Positions 26,337-34,998 of a stretch of 64,000 bases of DNA are shown one piece after another. Origin of the DNA: Pseudomonas brassicacearum subsp. neoaurantiaca (lineage in GTDB: Bacteria; Pseudomonadota; Gammaproteobacteria; Pseudomonadales; Pseudomonadaceae). Position numbers and translations under genes: made by a program. The stretch lies in NCBI RefSeq assembly GCF_013608025.1, contig NZ_VDLV01000010.1, forward strand, positions 55,527-119,526, read 5' to 3'. The notes below the pieces were generated by a model, which saw only the letters and a program-made list of their open reading frames with translations, ran no database searches and was not told where the DNA came from. How positions within the stretch are numbered: the stretch's first letter is position 1; the number at the start of each line of letters is the position of its first letter.

Positions 26337-28538
26337 ATGCGCCGCCTGCTGCCTTGCCTGCTTCTTCTATTATTGCCCCTGCTCGGCCATGCCAACGAGC
26401 CCGCTGCCGAAACACCGCGCCCGAAGATCGGCCTGGTACTGTCCGGTGGCGCAGCCCGTGGCCTGGCTCACATCGGCGTGCTCAAGGCCTTGGAAGAACA
26501 AGGCATCAAGATCGATGCCATTGCCGGCACCAGCATGGGCGCAGTCATCGGCGGGCTCTATGCCTCGGGCTACAAGATCGATGAACTGGAGAAGCTCGCC
26601 CTGGGCATCGATTGGCAGCAAGCCCTGTCCGATGCCCCGCCGCGCAAGGACGTACCCTTTCGACGCAAGCAGGACGACCGGGATTTCCTGGTAAAACAGA
26701 AACTGAGCTTTCGCGACGACGGCAGCCTCGGCCTGCCGCTGGGGGTGATCCAGGGACAGAACCTTGCCCTGCTCCTGGAAAGCCTGCTGGCCCACGCCAG
26801 TGACACCCGAGACTTCGATAAATTGCCGATCCCCTTCCGCGCCGTGGCAACCGACATCGCCACCGGCGAAAAAGTCGTGTTTCGCAAGGGTCACTTGCCC
26901 AAGGTCATCCGCGCCAGCATGTCGATCCCCGCCGTGTTTGCGCCGGTGGAGCTGGACGGTCGCCTGCTGGTTGACGGCGGCATGGCCGACAACATCCCGT
27001 TGGACGTGGCTCGGGAAATGGGCGTGGATGTGGCCATCGTCGTGGACATCGGCACGCCACTGCGCACCCGCAAGCAACTGGTCACGGTAGTGGATGTGTT
27101 GAATCAGTCGACGACGCTGATGACCCGGCGCAACTCCGAAGAGCAGCTAGCCACTTTGGGCAAACAAGACGTGTTGATCCAACCGGCCTTGGCGAGTTTC
27201 GGCTCCACCGACTTCGGTCGAGCCCGTGACATGATCGATGCCGGTTACCGCGCCACACGGATACTCCAAGCGCGCCTGGCGCACTTGCGGCCCGCCGAGC
27301 CGACCGACGCCGTGCTGATGGCGGCGCGTACACCCAGCGAGCGAACTCCGGTCATCACCGCGATCCGGGTGGAAAACGATTCTAAAGTCGGCGACGACGT
27401 GATCCGCTATTACATCCGCCAGCAAATCGGCGAACCGCTGGACCTGGGGCGCCTGCAAACCGACATGGGCACGCTGTACGGCCTGGATTACTTCGAGCAG
27501 GTGCAATACCGCGTGGTGCATAAAGGCCCGGACAACACGCTGGTGATCAACGCCCGGGGCAGGCGCACCGGCACTGATTACTTGCGCGTGGGCCTGAGCC
27601 TGTCGGACGACATGCGCGGCGACAGCGCCTTCAACCTCGGCGCCAGTTACCGGGTCAACGGCATCAATCGCCTGGGCGCCGAATGGTTGACCCGGGCGCA
27701 GATCGGCGACAAACAGGAGCTGTACAGCGAGTTCTATCAGCCACTGGACGTCGGCTCACGCTACTTCATCGCGCCTTACGGGCAGTTCGAGTCGCGCAAC
27801 GTCGAGTCGATTCTCGATAACGATCCGGTCGCCCAATATCGGGTCGAGCGCTATGGCTTCGGTCTGAACCTGGGTCGCCAGATCGGTAACAGCGGAGAGA
27901 TCCGCTTCGGGGTTGGCCAGGCTTGGGGCAAGGCTGATGTGCGCATTGGCGATCACGACCAGCCGAGCGAAAACTTCAACGAAGGCTTCTACGAGCTCAA
28001 GTATTCGTTCGACTCCCTGGACAGCGTCTACTTCCCCCATGAAGGTGAAGACATCGGCCTGTCCTGGCGCCAATACGAACCTGGCCTGGGGTCCGATCAA
28101 CGTTATCGCCAGTGGGAATTCAAGCTGGACAAGGTTCTGAGCAGCGGCCCGGACACCTTCATCCTTGGCGGGCGCTACGGTCGAACGCTGGACACGGCCG
28201 AAGTCGTGACCTCCAGTTTCGTGCTCGGCGGCGCGCGGCAATTGTCGGGCTTTCGCGAGAATGGGATATCCGGCCAGAACATGAGCCTGATGCGCGCCGT
28301 GTATTACCGCCGGCTCACGCCGCGAGCCTACCTGCCCTTGGACTTCCCGCTGTACATCGGCGGTTCTCTCGAGCGTGGCCGGGCCTGGAACAACGACAAC
28401 GAGTTCGACAGCGGCTACATCAACGCCGCCAGTGTCTTCCTCGGCTTTGATACGCCGCTGGGCCCCTTGAACTTCAGCTACGGCTTCAATGATGACGATG
28501 AGCAGGCGGTGTACTTGAACCTGGGGCAGACGTTCTAA
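26337..28538 (+). CDS. plpD: PlpD-like patatin autotransporter (type Vd secretion)
   Basis: This 733-aa protein has a signal peptide (LPCLLLLLLPLLGHA). A patatin lipase domain (about 30-320) follows with the oxyanion motif SGGAARG, the serine motif GTSMG (near residue 65) and the dyad aspartate DGGMADN. A POTRA-like region (about 335-420) and a 16-strand BamA-like beta-barrel complete the C-terminus, which ends in a terminal-Phe strand. This is the layout of P. aeruginosa PlpD (728 aa), which secretes its lipase to the surface by type Vd secretion. Phospholipase A1 activity is known for PlpD; here it is inferred. Confidence 0.92.
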   Translation: MRRLLPCLLLLLLPLLGHANEPAAETPRPKIGLVLSGGAARGLAHIGVLKALEEQGIKIDAIAGTSMGAVIGGLYASGYKIDELEKLALGIDWQQALSDAPPRKDVPFRRKQDDRDFLVKQKLSFRDDGSLGLPLGVIQGQNLALLLESLLAHASDTRDFDKLPIPFRAVATDIATGEKVVFRKGHLPKVIRASMSIPAVFAPVELDGRLLVDGGMADNIPLDVAREMGVDVAIVVDIGTPLRTRKQLVTVVDVLNQSTTLMTRRNSEEQLATLGKQDVLIQPALASFGSTDFGRARDMIDAGYRATRILQARLAHLRPAEPTDAVLMAARTPSERTPVITAIRVENDSKVGDDVIRYYIRQQIGEPLDLGRLQTDMGTLYGLDYFEQVQYRVVHKGPDNTLVINARGRRTGTDYLRVGLSLSDDMRGDSAFNLGASYRVNGINRLGAEWLTRAQIGDKQELYSEFYQPLDVGSRYFIAPYGQFESRNVESILDNDPVAQYRVERYGFGLNLGRQIGNSGEIRFGVGQAWGKADVRIGDHDQPSENFNEGFYELKYSFDSLDSVYFPHEGEDIGLSWRQYEPGLGSDQRYRQWEFKLDKVLSSGPDTFILGGRYGRTLDTAEVVTSSFVLGGARQLSGFRENGISGQNMSLMRAVYYRRLTPRAYLPLDFPLYIGGSLERGRAWNNDNEFDSGYINAASVFLGFDTPLGPLNFSYGFNDDDEQAVYLNLGQTF

Positions 28539-28556
28539 GCCCTGCACCTAGCCTTA

Positions 28557-28645
28557 TGTGGGAGCGAGCCTGCTGGCGAAGGCAGAGTGTCAGTCGATGA
28601 ATATTTTGAAGGTGATGGCCTCTTTGCGAGCAGGCTCGCTCCCAC
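28557..28645. repeat. REP pair (TGTGGGAGCGAGCC family)
   Basis: Inverted copies TGTGGGAGCGAGCCTGCTGGCGA and TTGCGAGCAGGCTCGCTCCCACA flank a 40-nt spacer. It lies between the convergent plpD and FimV-like genes. The same family recurs at 60551-60639. Confidence 0.9.
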
Positions 28646-28674
28646 AGGGGATCTGCGTCGGCCGTGCAATCATC

Positions 28675-30648
28675 TCAACGAATCCCGGCCAGCAGAACAC
28701 GGGCGGTTTCCCTGAGCGGTTCATCGCCCTCTTGCAGCAACTCTTCCAGCAGGGTGATGGCGCTCTTCAGGTCGCCCTCGTCGATGCAATTCTGGGCTTC
28801 TTCCAGCTTTTCCGAATGCTCCGACGCCTGCAGCTCGAAGGACACAGGTTCCAGGGACAGTGACTCGAACTCAGGTTCAACGGACAGCGGTTCCAGCTCC
28901 AGCGCCTGCTCTTCGTCGGCAAACCCATCGAGGAAATCATCATCCAGCGACTCGGTTTCCAACGGTGCGCCCCATTGCAGGTCCGGTTCGTCGAAGCCCG
29001 ATAGCGCCAGCGTGTCGGCGCCTGTAGACGGCGGCGTAGCTGGTGCAGGAGCCGTCGAGGGGTCATCGGCCAGGTCCCAACTGTTTTCGAGGGAGAGCCC
29101 ATCCAGGTTCAACTCGAATTCATCACTGGGCGCCGCAACAGGTTCGGGGGCGGGCATTGGGGCCAGGGGCTGCGCGGATGTCTCCATCGGGGCGTTAACC
29201 ATGGCGATCTTGGGGTAGCGCTTGCGAGTTTCTTCCAGCGTCTGGCGATCGACGCCTTGGGACAAGAGGTGGTTCTCCTGGGCCTGGAAGCCGATGACGT
29301 CGCCCTGCTTGCCCAGCACATCCAACAACTTGAGCCCCAGATCGGTACGCTCCGGCTCGGCCAGCAATGCCGCGCGCAGCAGTCCTGCGGCTTCGGTGAA
29401 GCGGCCATAGGTCAGGTAAATTCCAACGCCCTCGAGCACATCGCCCAGGGGAGCATCGCCGTTGTTGAACGACGCGGCGACTTCGGGGGGCTCCAAGTCC
29501 GCGCCATCTGCGTAGGTGTCGGTGTCGTCATTCAGGGCCAGGTCGGGGCGATCGGCCAATGGCACCGGGGCCGCCGTCTCCTGCTGTTGCCGATGGCGGA
29601 CAAACAGCAAAAGCGCCAGCAACCCGAGCAGCCCCACCAATCCGCCCACCCACAGCCAGTCGATGCCTTCGGTTTCCGCCACTGGCGCCGTCTCGGCTTG
29701 CGGAGCGGATTCGACGGGTGCAGTAGATTCGGCAGGTTCGAGCGCGAGTTCCGAAGTGATCGCAGGTGGTGAGGCCTGGGTCAGCTGCGCTTGAAGCTCG
29801 CTGATCTGCTGGCGTTGCCCGGCGATTTCCTGGTCCTGGGCCTGGATCCGGGCCTGCAATTGTTCGATGGTCTGCTGTTGCTGCTGGTTTTGCAGCACGC
29901 TGGCGGCCAGTTGCTCGGTATTACCGTCGGTGGCGGCGGGAGCCGGGGCGGCAGGTTTTTGGGCTGGCGCTGGCAAGATCGCCGAATCGGGCAACAACAA
30001 GCGCTGGCCGATGGAAAGTCGCTCGCTGCCAGGGTTCAGCGCCTGGATCCCCTGCATCAGTTCATTGACCGAAGCATTGCTGCCCGCATCATGCAAGCGC
30101 TTGGCAATCACCCAGGGATTATCGCCCTGCACGACGGTATAGCGCTTGCCCTGTGTCGCCGGGGGCGGCTTGATGGCGGGTGTCGCCTCGGCTGGGCTGG
30201 AGGGTTCGTCAACGGTCGGCACCAGGCCTGGCGTACCGGGCGGATCGATCAGCACGGTGTATTCGCGCAACAGGCGCCCGTTGGGCTGGTTGAGCTGTAC
30301 GAGGAAGTTGAGGAATGGTTCTTCCACCGGTTTGCTGGAGGTCACCCGGATGAAACTGCGTCCGCCCCGCAGCACAGGGGTGAACCGCAGGTTATTGAGA
30401 AAGAACACCCGCTCCACCCCGGAACGGCTGAAGTCGTCCGGACTCGCCAGGCTGGCGGAAAGATCACCCTCGCTGAGTCCCGCCGCATCAACCAGGGCGA
30501 TCTCGGCGCGCAACGGTTGGTTCAAGGCGGAGTGAAGCGTGATTTCCCCGAGCCCCAGCGCCGACGCCAAGGCTGGAAACCCCAGGGCACCCACGACGAC
30601 CGACACGTTGATCCAACTGCGCAACGTGGACTGCAAACTTTCAAGCAT
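28675..30648 (-). CDS. FimV-like peptidoglycan-binding inner-membrane protein (short paralogue)
   Basis: The protein is 657 aa from MLESLQSTLR. It has a signal peptide and the FimV N-terminal domain (LGEITLHSALNQPLRAEIAL). A LysM-like segment (RYTVVQGDNPWVIAKRL, about 165-230) and a Gln-rich coiled coil (about 245-290) come next. One transmembrane helix (WLWVGGLVGLLGLLALLLFV) precedes acidic cytoplasmic repeats with the FimV C-terminal helix pair. FimV/HubP proteins act as polar hubs for pili, flagella and chemosensory proteins. It is shorter than canonical FimV (about 900 aa), so it is probably a second FimV-like protein rather than FimV itself. The ATG at 30648 is preferred over 30666. Confidence 0.85.
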   Translation of the reverse strand: MLESLQSTLRSWINVSVVVGALGFPALASALGLGEITLHSALNQPLRAEIALVDAAGLSEGDLSASLASPDDFSRSGVERVFFLNNLRFTPVLRGGRSFIRVTSSKPVEEPFLNFLVQLNQPNGRLLREYTVLIDPPGTPGLVPTVDEPSSPAEATPAIKPPPATQGKRYTVVQGDNPWVIAKRLHDAGSNASVNELMQGIQALNPGSERLSIGQRLLLPDSAILPAPAQKPAAPAPAATDGNTEQLAASVLQNQQQQQTIEQLQARIQAQDQEIAGQRQQISELQAQLTQASPPAITSELALEPAESTAPVESAPQAETAPVAETEGIDWLWVGGLVGLLGLLALLLFVRHRQQQETAAPVPLADRPDLALNDDTDTYADGADLEPPEVAASFNNGDAPLGDVLEGVGIYLTYGRFTEAAGLLRAALLAEPERTDLGLKLLDVLGKQGDVIGFQAQENHLLSQGVDRQTLEETRKRYPKIAMVNAPMETSAQPLAPMPAPEPVAAPSDEFELNLDGLSLENSWDLADDPSTAPAPATPPSTGADTLALSGFDEPDLQWGAPLETESLDDDFLDGFADEEQALELEPLSVEPEFESLSLEPVSFELQASEHSEKLEEAQNCIDEGDLKSAITLLEELLQEGDEPLRETARVLLAGIR

Positions 30649-30759
30649 GGGTATCCCTTTGATCAACGACCTGTGCGAAACGCTTCCAATACGATCGCTT
30701 AGTACTGGTTATAGTTCGCTAACCGCCGAATCTCAAAAGTCTGGCGTCAGGGATATGCC

Positions 30760-31194
30760 TCAGGATCTTTCCAGGTTGGCCAGGATCGTGCCGTGGACCC
30801 GCATGCAGACGCGCATGTCCGCTTCGTCGACGCCTTCGAACAATTCCCGGCGCAACTGCGTGGCAATGGTTTCGATTTGTTCGATCAGCGGCAACGCCGG
30901 CGCGCACAGTACGATCTTCTTGGCGCGGCGGTCCTCGGCCACGGCCTGGCGTTGAACCAGACCCTGTGTTTCCAGGCTGTCGAGCAAACGGGCCAGGGTC
31001 GGGCCTTCAACGGCAACGCTCTGGGCCAGCTCCCGCTGGGTCGGGGCCTGTTCGAAACGGGCCAGGTGCAGCAGCACCAGCCAGCGCGCCTGGGACAGGC
31101 CCAGCCCGGCGAGGCGACGGTCCAGCTCGGCGCGCCAGCCACGGGACATCTGCGCCAGTTGCATGCCAAAACGGTGTTGATCGGTCAAAGGCAT
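30760..31194 (-). CDS. MarR/SlyA-family transcriptional regulator
   Basis: This 144-aa protein has the MarR winged-helix core: LSQARWLVLLHLARFEQAPTQRELAQ, the recognition helix VEGPTLARLLDSLETQGLVQR, and the wing AVAEDRRAKKIVL. The SlyA-like sequence suggests a ligand-responsive repressor, usually autoregulated. A perfect palindrome at 31226-31238 overlaps its own promoter region and is the likely operator. Confidence 0.9.
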   Translation of the reverse strand: MPLTDQHRFGMQLAQMSRGWRAELDRRLAGLGLSQARWLVLLHLARFEQAPTQRELAQSVAVEGPTLARLLDSLETQGLVQRQAVAEDRRAKKIVLCAPALPLIEQIETIATQLRRELFEGVDEADMRVCMRVHGTILANLERS

Positions 31195-31225
31195 AAAAAA
31201 CTCATCAGATCTGAAATAGAGAAAA

Positions 31226-31238
31226 ACTAATTATTAGT
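31226..31238. promoter_or_regulatory. Palindromic operator candidate for the MarR regulator
   Basis: ACTAATTATTAGT is a perfect 13-bp palindrome (arms ACTAAT/ATTAGT around a central T) in an AT-rich stretch 32 bp upstream of the MarR start. MarR/SlyA dimers typically bind such AT-rich dyads in their own promoters, so autoregulation is likely. Confidence 0.6.
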
Positions 31239-31311
31239 CAGCTAAGCATGACCTTCGGATTCAAGCAAGGCTCGCGCTGTAGTGAATCGTTAAAGGAGCG
31301 TAACTGTTTGA

Positions 31312-33438
31312 TCAGACTTCGAATTCCGATTGCAGCGCAGCCCTGACGCAATACAAGACCCCTTCCGGAACCCGTCCTGCGAACAACGCGGCGACTTCCG
31401 ATACGGGAGGCAGCTCGCCTTCACCGTCGAGAAACGCATCCTGGACCTCGCCCATCAATTCTTCGGGCAGGTCCAGCGCCTGTTCCAAGGAAAGCTGTTG
31501 CTGACCAATGGCCTCGGCCAGCATCGTGTAGACATTCTTTTCCGAGCACTGCAATTGACTGGCAATCTGCAACGGGGTCATGCCGGCCCGCGCCAGGGTG
31601 ATGAGTTCGTGGCGAACATCGGCCACCGCCGGCGGGGTCTCGGCTTCGCCACCCAGCACTTGGAGGAAGGCCTCGCCATAACGCTCCAGCTTGCGCGCAC
31701 CGACGCCGCTGACCCGGGCCATTTCCGCCAGGGAAGTCGGTTGGCTGCGGAGCATTTCCAGCAACGTGGAATCGGGAAAGATGACATACGGCGGTACGCC
31801 GTGTTCTTCGGCCAGCTTGCGGCGCAGTGCCCGCAACGCTTCCCACTGATCGCGCTCTTCGCCGCGCACCAGTTGGCTGGCCTGGCTCTTGCTGCTCTTG
31901 ACCGCGGTCGCCGGCTTGAGGTCGCGGCGCAGCTCCAGGGTGACTTCGCCCTTGAGCAAGGGCCGGCACGTCGCACTCAGGCGCAGGCCGCCATAGCCTT
32001 CCAGGTCGATGTCCGCCAGGCCGCGCGCCACGAGCTGTCGGAACAACGAGCGCCATTCGCTCTCGCTGCGGTCTTTACCCACGCCGAACACAGACAGGTG
32101 CTGGTGGCCGAAGCTGCGGACTTTCTCGTTGTCCTTGCCCAGCAACACATCCACCAGATGCCCGACGCCATAGCGCTGGCCCGTGCGATAAATCGCCGAC
32201 AACGCCTGGCGGGCCGGCTCCGTGGCGTCCCAGGTTTCCACGCCATCGACGCAATTGTCGCAATGGCCGCAGGGCTGGGGCATGTCTTCGTCGAAATAGG
32301 CCAGCAGGGTCTGGCGGCGGCAGCGTGTCTCTTCGCATAGCGACAGCATGGCGTCGAGCTTGTGCTGTTCCAGGCGCTTGTGTCGCTCATCGCCTTCGGA
32401 GTTCTGCAGCATCTGCTTGAGCATCACCACGTCTTGCAGGCCGTAGGCCATCCAGGCATCGGCTGGCAAGCCGTCACGACCGGCACGCCCGGTTTCCTGG
32501 TAATAGGCTTCCAGGGACTTGGGCAAATCCAGGTGAGCGACGAAACGCACGTTGGGCTTGTCGATGCCCATGCCGAACGCCACGGTGGCCACCATGATCA
32601 GGCCTTCCTCGTTGAGGAAACGCTTTTGGTGATAGGCACGCAAATCGTTGGGCAGGCCGGCGTGATAAGGCAATGCCGGAAAACCCTGCTCGCTGAGGAA
32701 CGCCGCCACTTCCTCGACTTTCTTGCGCGACAGGCAATAGACGATGCCCGCGTCGCTGCGCCGCTCGGCAAGGAACGCCAGCAGCTGCTTGCGTGGCTGC
32801 TCCTTGGGCACGATGCGGTAGAAAATGTTCGGGCGGTCGAAACTGGAGAGGAACCGCTCGGCGTTCTGCAGATGCAGACGGTCGACGATTTCTTCGCGGG
32901 TACGCTTGTCGGCGGTGGCGGTCAGGGCGATACGCGGGACGTCGGGGAACAGCTCGGCCAATTGCCCCAGTTGCAGGTATTCGCGACGGAAATCATGGCC
33001 CCATTGGGACACGCAGTGGGCTTCGTCGATGGCAAACAGGGCGATTTCCAGGCTCTGCAAAAACGCCAGCATGCGCGGCTGCACGAGGCGTTCCGGCGCC
33101 AGGTAAAGCATCTTCACCTCGCCACGCTTGATCCTCGCGGCCAGGTCCCGTTGCTGCTCGGCGCTCAAGGTGGAGTTCAGCGCCGCAGCGGCGACACCCA
33201 ATTCTTCAAGGGTAGCGACCTGGTCGTCCATCAAGGCGATCAGCGGCGAAACCACCACCGCCAGGCCGTTGCGCAGCAGGGCCGGCACCTGGAAGCACAG
33301 CGACTTGCCGCCGCCGGTGGGCATGAGCACCAGGGCATCGCCACCGCTGGCCACGCGCTCAATAATGGCACCCTGGCGGCCACGGAAACTGTCGTAGCCG
33401 AAGATGTCCTTGAGAACGCGTTGAGCCTGTTCGAGCAT
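31312..33438 (-). CDS. recQ: ATP-dependent DNA helicase RecQ
   Basis: This 708-aa protein from the ATG at 33438 ([20 protein letters not shown]) has all RecQ elements: Walker A ([12 protein letters not shown]), the DEAH box [16 protein letters not shown] and motif VI ([10 protein letters not shown]). It also has the zinc-binding RecQ-CT Cys cluster ([24 protein letters not shown]), a winged helix, and an HRDC domain (about 530-610). It unwinds recombination intermediates in RecF-pathway repair. The longer frame to 33471 adds no family sequence. It stands alone, 117 bp from the MarR gene. Confidence 0.96.
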   Translation of the reverse strand: MLEQAQRVLKDIFGYDSFRGRQGAIIERVASGGDALVLMPTGGGKSLCFQVPALLRNGLAVVVSPLIALMDDQVATLEELGVAAAALNSTLSAEQQRDLAARIKRGEVKMLYLAPERLVQPRMLAFLQSLEIALFAIDEAHCVSQWGHDFRREYLQLGQLAELFPDVPRIALTATADKRTREEIVDRLHLQNAERFLSSFDRPNIFYRIVPKEQPRKQLLAFLAERRSDAGIVYCLSRKKVEEVAAFLSEQGFPALPYHAGLPNDLRAYHQKRFLNEEGLIMVATVAFGMGIDKPNVRFVAHLDLPKSLEAYYQETGRAGRDGLPADAWMAYGLQDVVMLKQMLQNSEGDERHKRLEQHKLDAMLSLCEETRCRRQTLLAYFDEDMPQPCGHCDNCVDGVETWDATEPARQALSAIYRTGQRYGVGHLVDVLLGKDNEKVRSFGHQHLSVFGVGKDRSESEWRSLFRQLVARGLADIDLEGYGGLRLSATCRPLLKGEVTLELRRDLKPATAVKSSKSQASQLVRGEERDQWEALRALRRKLAEEHGVPPYVIFPDSTLLEMLRSQPTSLAEMARVSGVGARKLERYGEAFLQVLGGEAETPPAVADVRHELITLARAGMTPLQIASQLQCSEKNVYTMLAEAIGQQQLSLEQALDLPEELMGEVQDAFLDGEGELPPVSEVAALFAGRVPEGVLYCVRAALQSEFEV

Positions 33439-33843
33439 AGAAACTCCAAAATCACCGAAACATCCCTGCAAGGCTGGTTCAGAATCACAAACGCTGCACC
33501 GGCAAATCGTAAGTGCGCGTTTCCAACCGACCGCAGGGCATCACAAAACGCGGCAGTATACCCGAGGGCTTCGTTGCGAAGGGGGCTGCTGACCAGAGGT
33601 TTGATGATCAACGCCGGGGTCCCACCGAACCTGTGGCGAGGGAGCTTGCTCCCGCTGGGTGGCGAAGCCGCCCCAAAAAACAGGGCCGCTGCGCGCCCCA
33701 GCGGGAGCAAGCTCCCTCGCCACAGGAAGCCCTGACATTGAGTCAAGCCCGGCCAACAAAAAGGCAAATCCACTACGCGGCTGGCCTGCCCGCTCAAGAA
33801 GGCCTAGAATTCCCGCATTGTTTATTCCCCAAGGTAGCCCGTA
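33439..33843. other. recQ-ygfB divergent intergenic region
   Basis: This 405-bp gap contains no gene I can support. It holds a REP pair at 33634-33723. Both flanking genes point away from the gap, so both promoters are probably here, but I find no unambiguous -35/-10 boxes. Confidence 0.65.
33634..33723. repeat. REP pair (GTGGCGAGGGAGC family)
   Basis: GTGGCGAGGGAGCTTGCTCCCGC and its inverted copy flank GC-rich palindromes (GGTGGCGAAGCCGCC) in the recQ-ygfB gap. Confidence 0.9.
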
Positions 33844-34431
33844 ATGTCCTTCGCTGAGCAACTGACCCGCCTGCAAGTCTTCCTCGACGCCGATGAGCTG
33901 CACGAAGAGGCGCTGGACTACGTGGCCGCTCATGGCTATCTGACCGCCCTGTCGATCTGTTCCGAGCCGGTGCCGGACCGTGAGTGGATCGACGCCCTGT
34001 TCGCCGAAGAGCCGCATTACAGCGACGAAGCCCAGCGCGCCGAAATCGAAGCCACGCTGGTCGGCCTCAAGGCCCACATCGCCCGCCAACTGGCCTCCGA
34101 TGAAGAGTTCGAATTGCCGTGCGAGCTGGACCTGGGCGACGACCCGGACGATTCGGAACTGCGCGGCTGGTGCATCGGTTTCATGGAAGGCGTGTTCCTG
34201 CGCGAAGCCGCCTGGTTCGAAACCGCGGAAGAAGAAGTCAGCGAAATGCTGTTGCCGATCATGGTCGGTTCGGGCCTGTTCGACGAGCAACCAGAGTTTT
34301 CGGACATTGCCGCCGACGCGAACCTGATGGACGACATGATCGTGCAGATCCCCGAAGCGCTGACCGCCCTGTACCTGCTGTGCAACGCCCCGGACGAGAA
34401 ACCGGCGATCCTCAAGCCTCGCCACCACTGA
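33844..34431 (+). CDS. YgfB/UPF0149 family protein
   Basis: This 195-aa acidic protein matches the UPF0149 (YgfB/YecA without SEC-C zinc tail) family, with an ALDYVAAHGYLTALSI-type N-terminus and an LRGWCIGFMEGVFLREAAWF segment. In P. aeruginosa YgfB suppresses AlpA-dependent programmed-cell-death genes and ampC; a similar role here is only an inference. It is followed 8 bp later by a DUF454 gene. Confidence 0.82.
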   Translation: MSFAEQLTRLQVFLDADELHEEALDYVAAHGYLTALSICSEPVPDREWIDALFAEEPHYSDEAQRAEIEATLVGLKAHIARQLASDEEFELPCELDLGDDPDDSELRGWCIGFMEGVFLREAAWFETAEEEVSEMLLPIMVGSGLFDEQPEFSDIAADANLMDDMIVQIPEALTALYLLCNAPDEKPAILKPRHH

Positions 34432-34439
34432 GTGACCGG

Positions 34440-34835
34440 GTGCCCTCGCCAGTCGGCAACCGCCCGCTGATCCTGCGTTACGCTCTGCTGGCCATCGGCT
34501 GGCTGAGCGTAGTGCTGGGGGTCATTGGCATTTTCGTTCCCGTGCTCCCCACCACCCCTTTCCTGCTCCTGGCCGCCGCGTGCTTCGCCCGCAGTTCGCC
34601 CCGCTTCTATCAATGGCTGGTCGAACACCCCCGCCTCGGTCCGTGGATCAAAGACTACCTCAGTGGCAACGGCATTCCCCTCAAGGGCAAGGTCTACGCC
34701 ATCGGTTTGATGTGGGCCAGTATCCTGTTTTCCTGCTATCTGGTGCCATTGCCGTGGGCGCGGGGATTCATGCTGACCAGCGCGGTGCTGGTGACGGTTT
34801 ATATCCTCAGGCAGAAGACGCTGCGCACCCGCTGA
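34440..34835 (+). CDS. DUF454 / YbaN-like small membrane protein
   Basis: This frame gives about 131 aa from a GTG at 34440, with two to three hydrophobic helices (ALLAIGWLSVVLGVIGIF, FLLLAAACFARSSP) and the DUF454 motif VLPTTPFLLLAAACFARSSPRF. The function of YbaN-like proteins is unknown. The start is uncertain because no strong ribosome site is visible, and translation may be coupled to the upstream ygfB-like gene, which ends 8 bp before. Confidence 0.7.
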   Translation: MPSPVGNRPLILRYALLAIGWLSVVLGVIGIFVPVLPTTPFLLLAAACFARSSPRFYQWLVEHPRLGPWIKDYLSGNGIPLKGKVYAIGLMWASILFSCYLVPLPWARGFMLTSAVLVTVYILRQKTLRTR

Positions 34836-34854
34836 GCAATGATTCGGTGTTCCC

Positions 34855-34986
34855 GTTGCGAGGAAGCCTTGCTCCCGCGAGGTGGCGAAGCCGCCCTGAA
34901 ATCAGCCAACACACTCCTCCAGGCAGACCGCGCCAGCCGGTTTCACGACTGCTGCGCAGCCGAGCGGGAGCAAGCTCCCTCGCCAC
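34855..34986. repeat. REP pair (GTGGCGAGGGAGC family, one diverged arm)
   Basis: The left arm is diverged (GTTGCGAGGAAGCCTTGCTC) and the right arm is canonical (GGGAGCAAGCTCCCTCGCCAC). They flank GC-rich palindromes between the DUF454 gene and the convergent adhesin gene. Confidence 0.8.
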
Positions 34987-34998
34987 AGGTTCTTGGCT

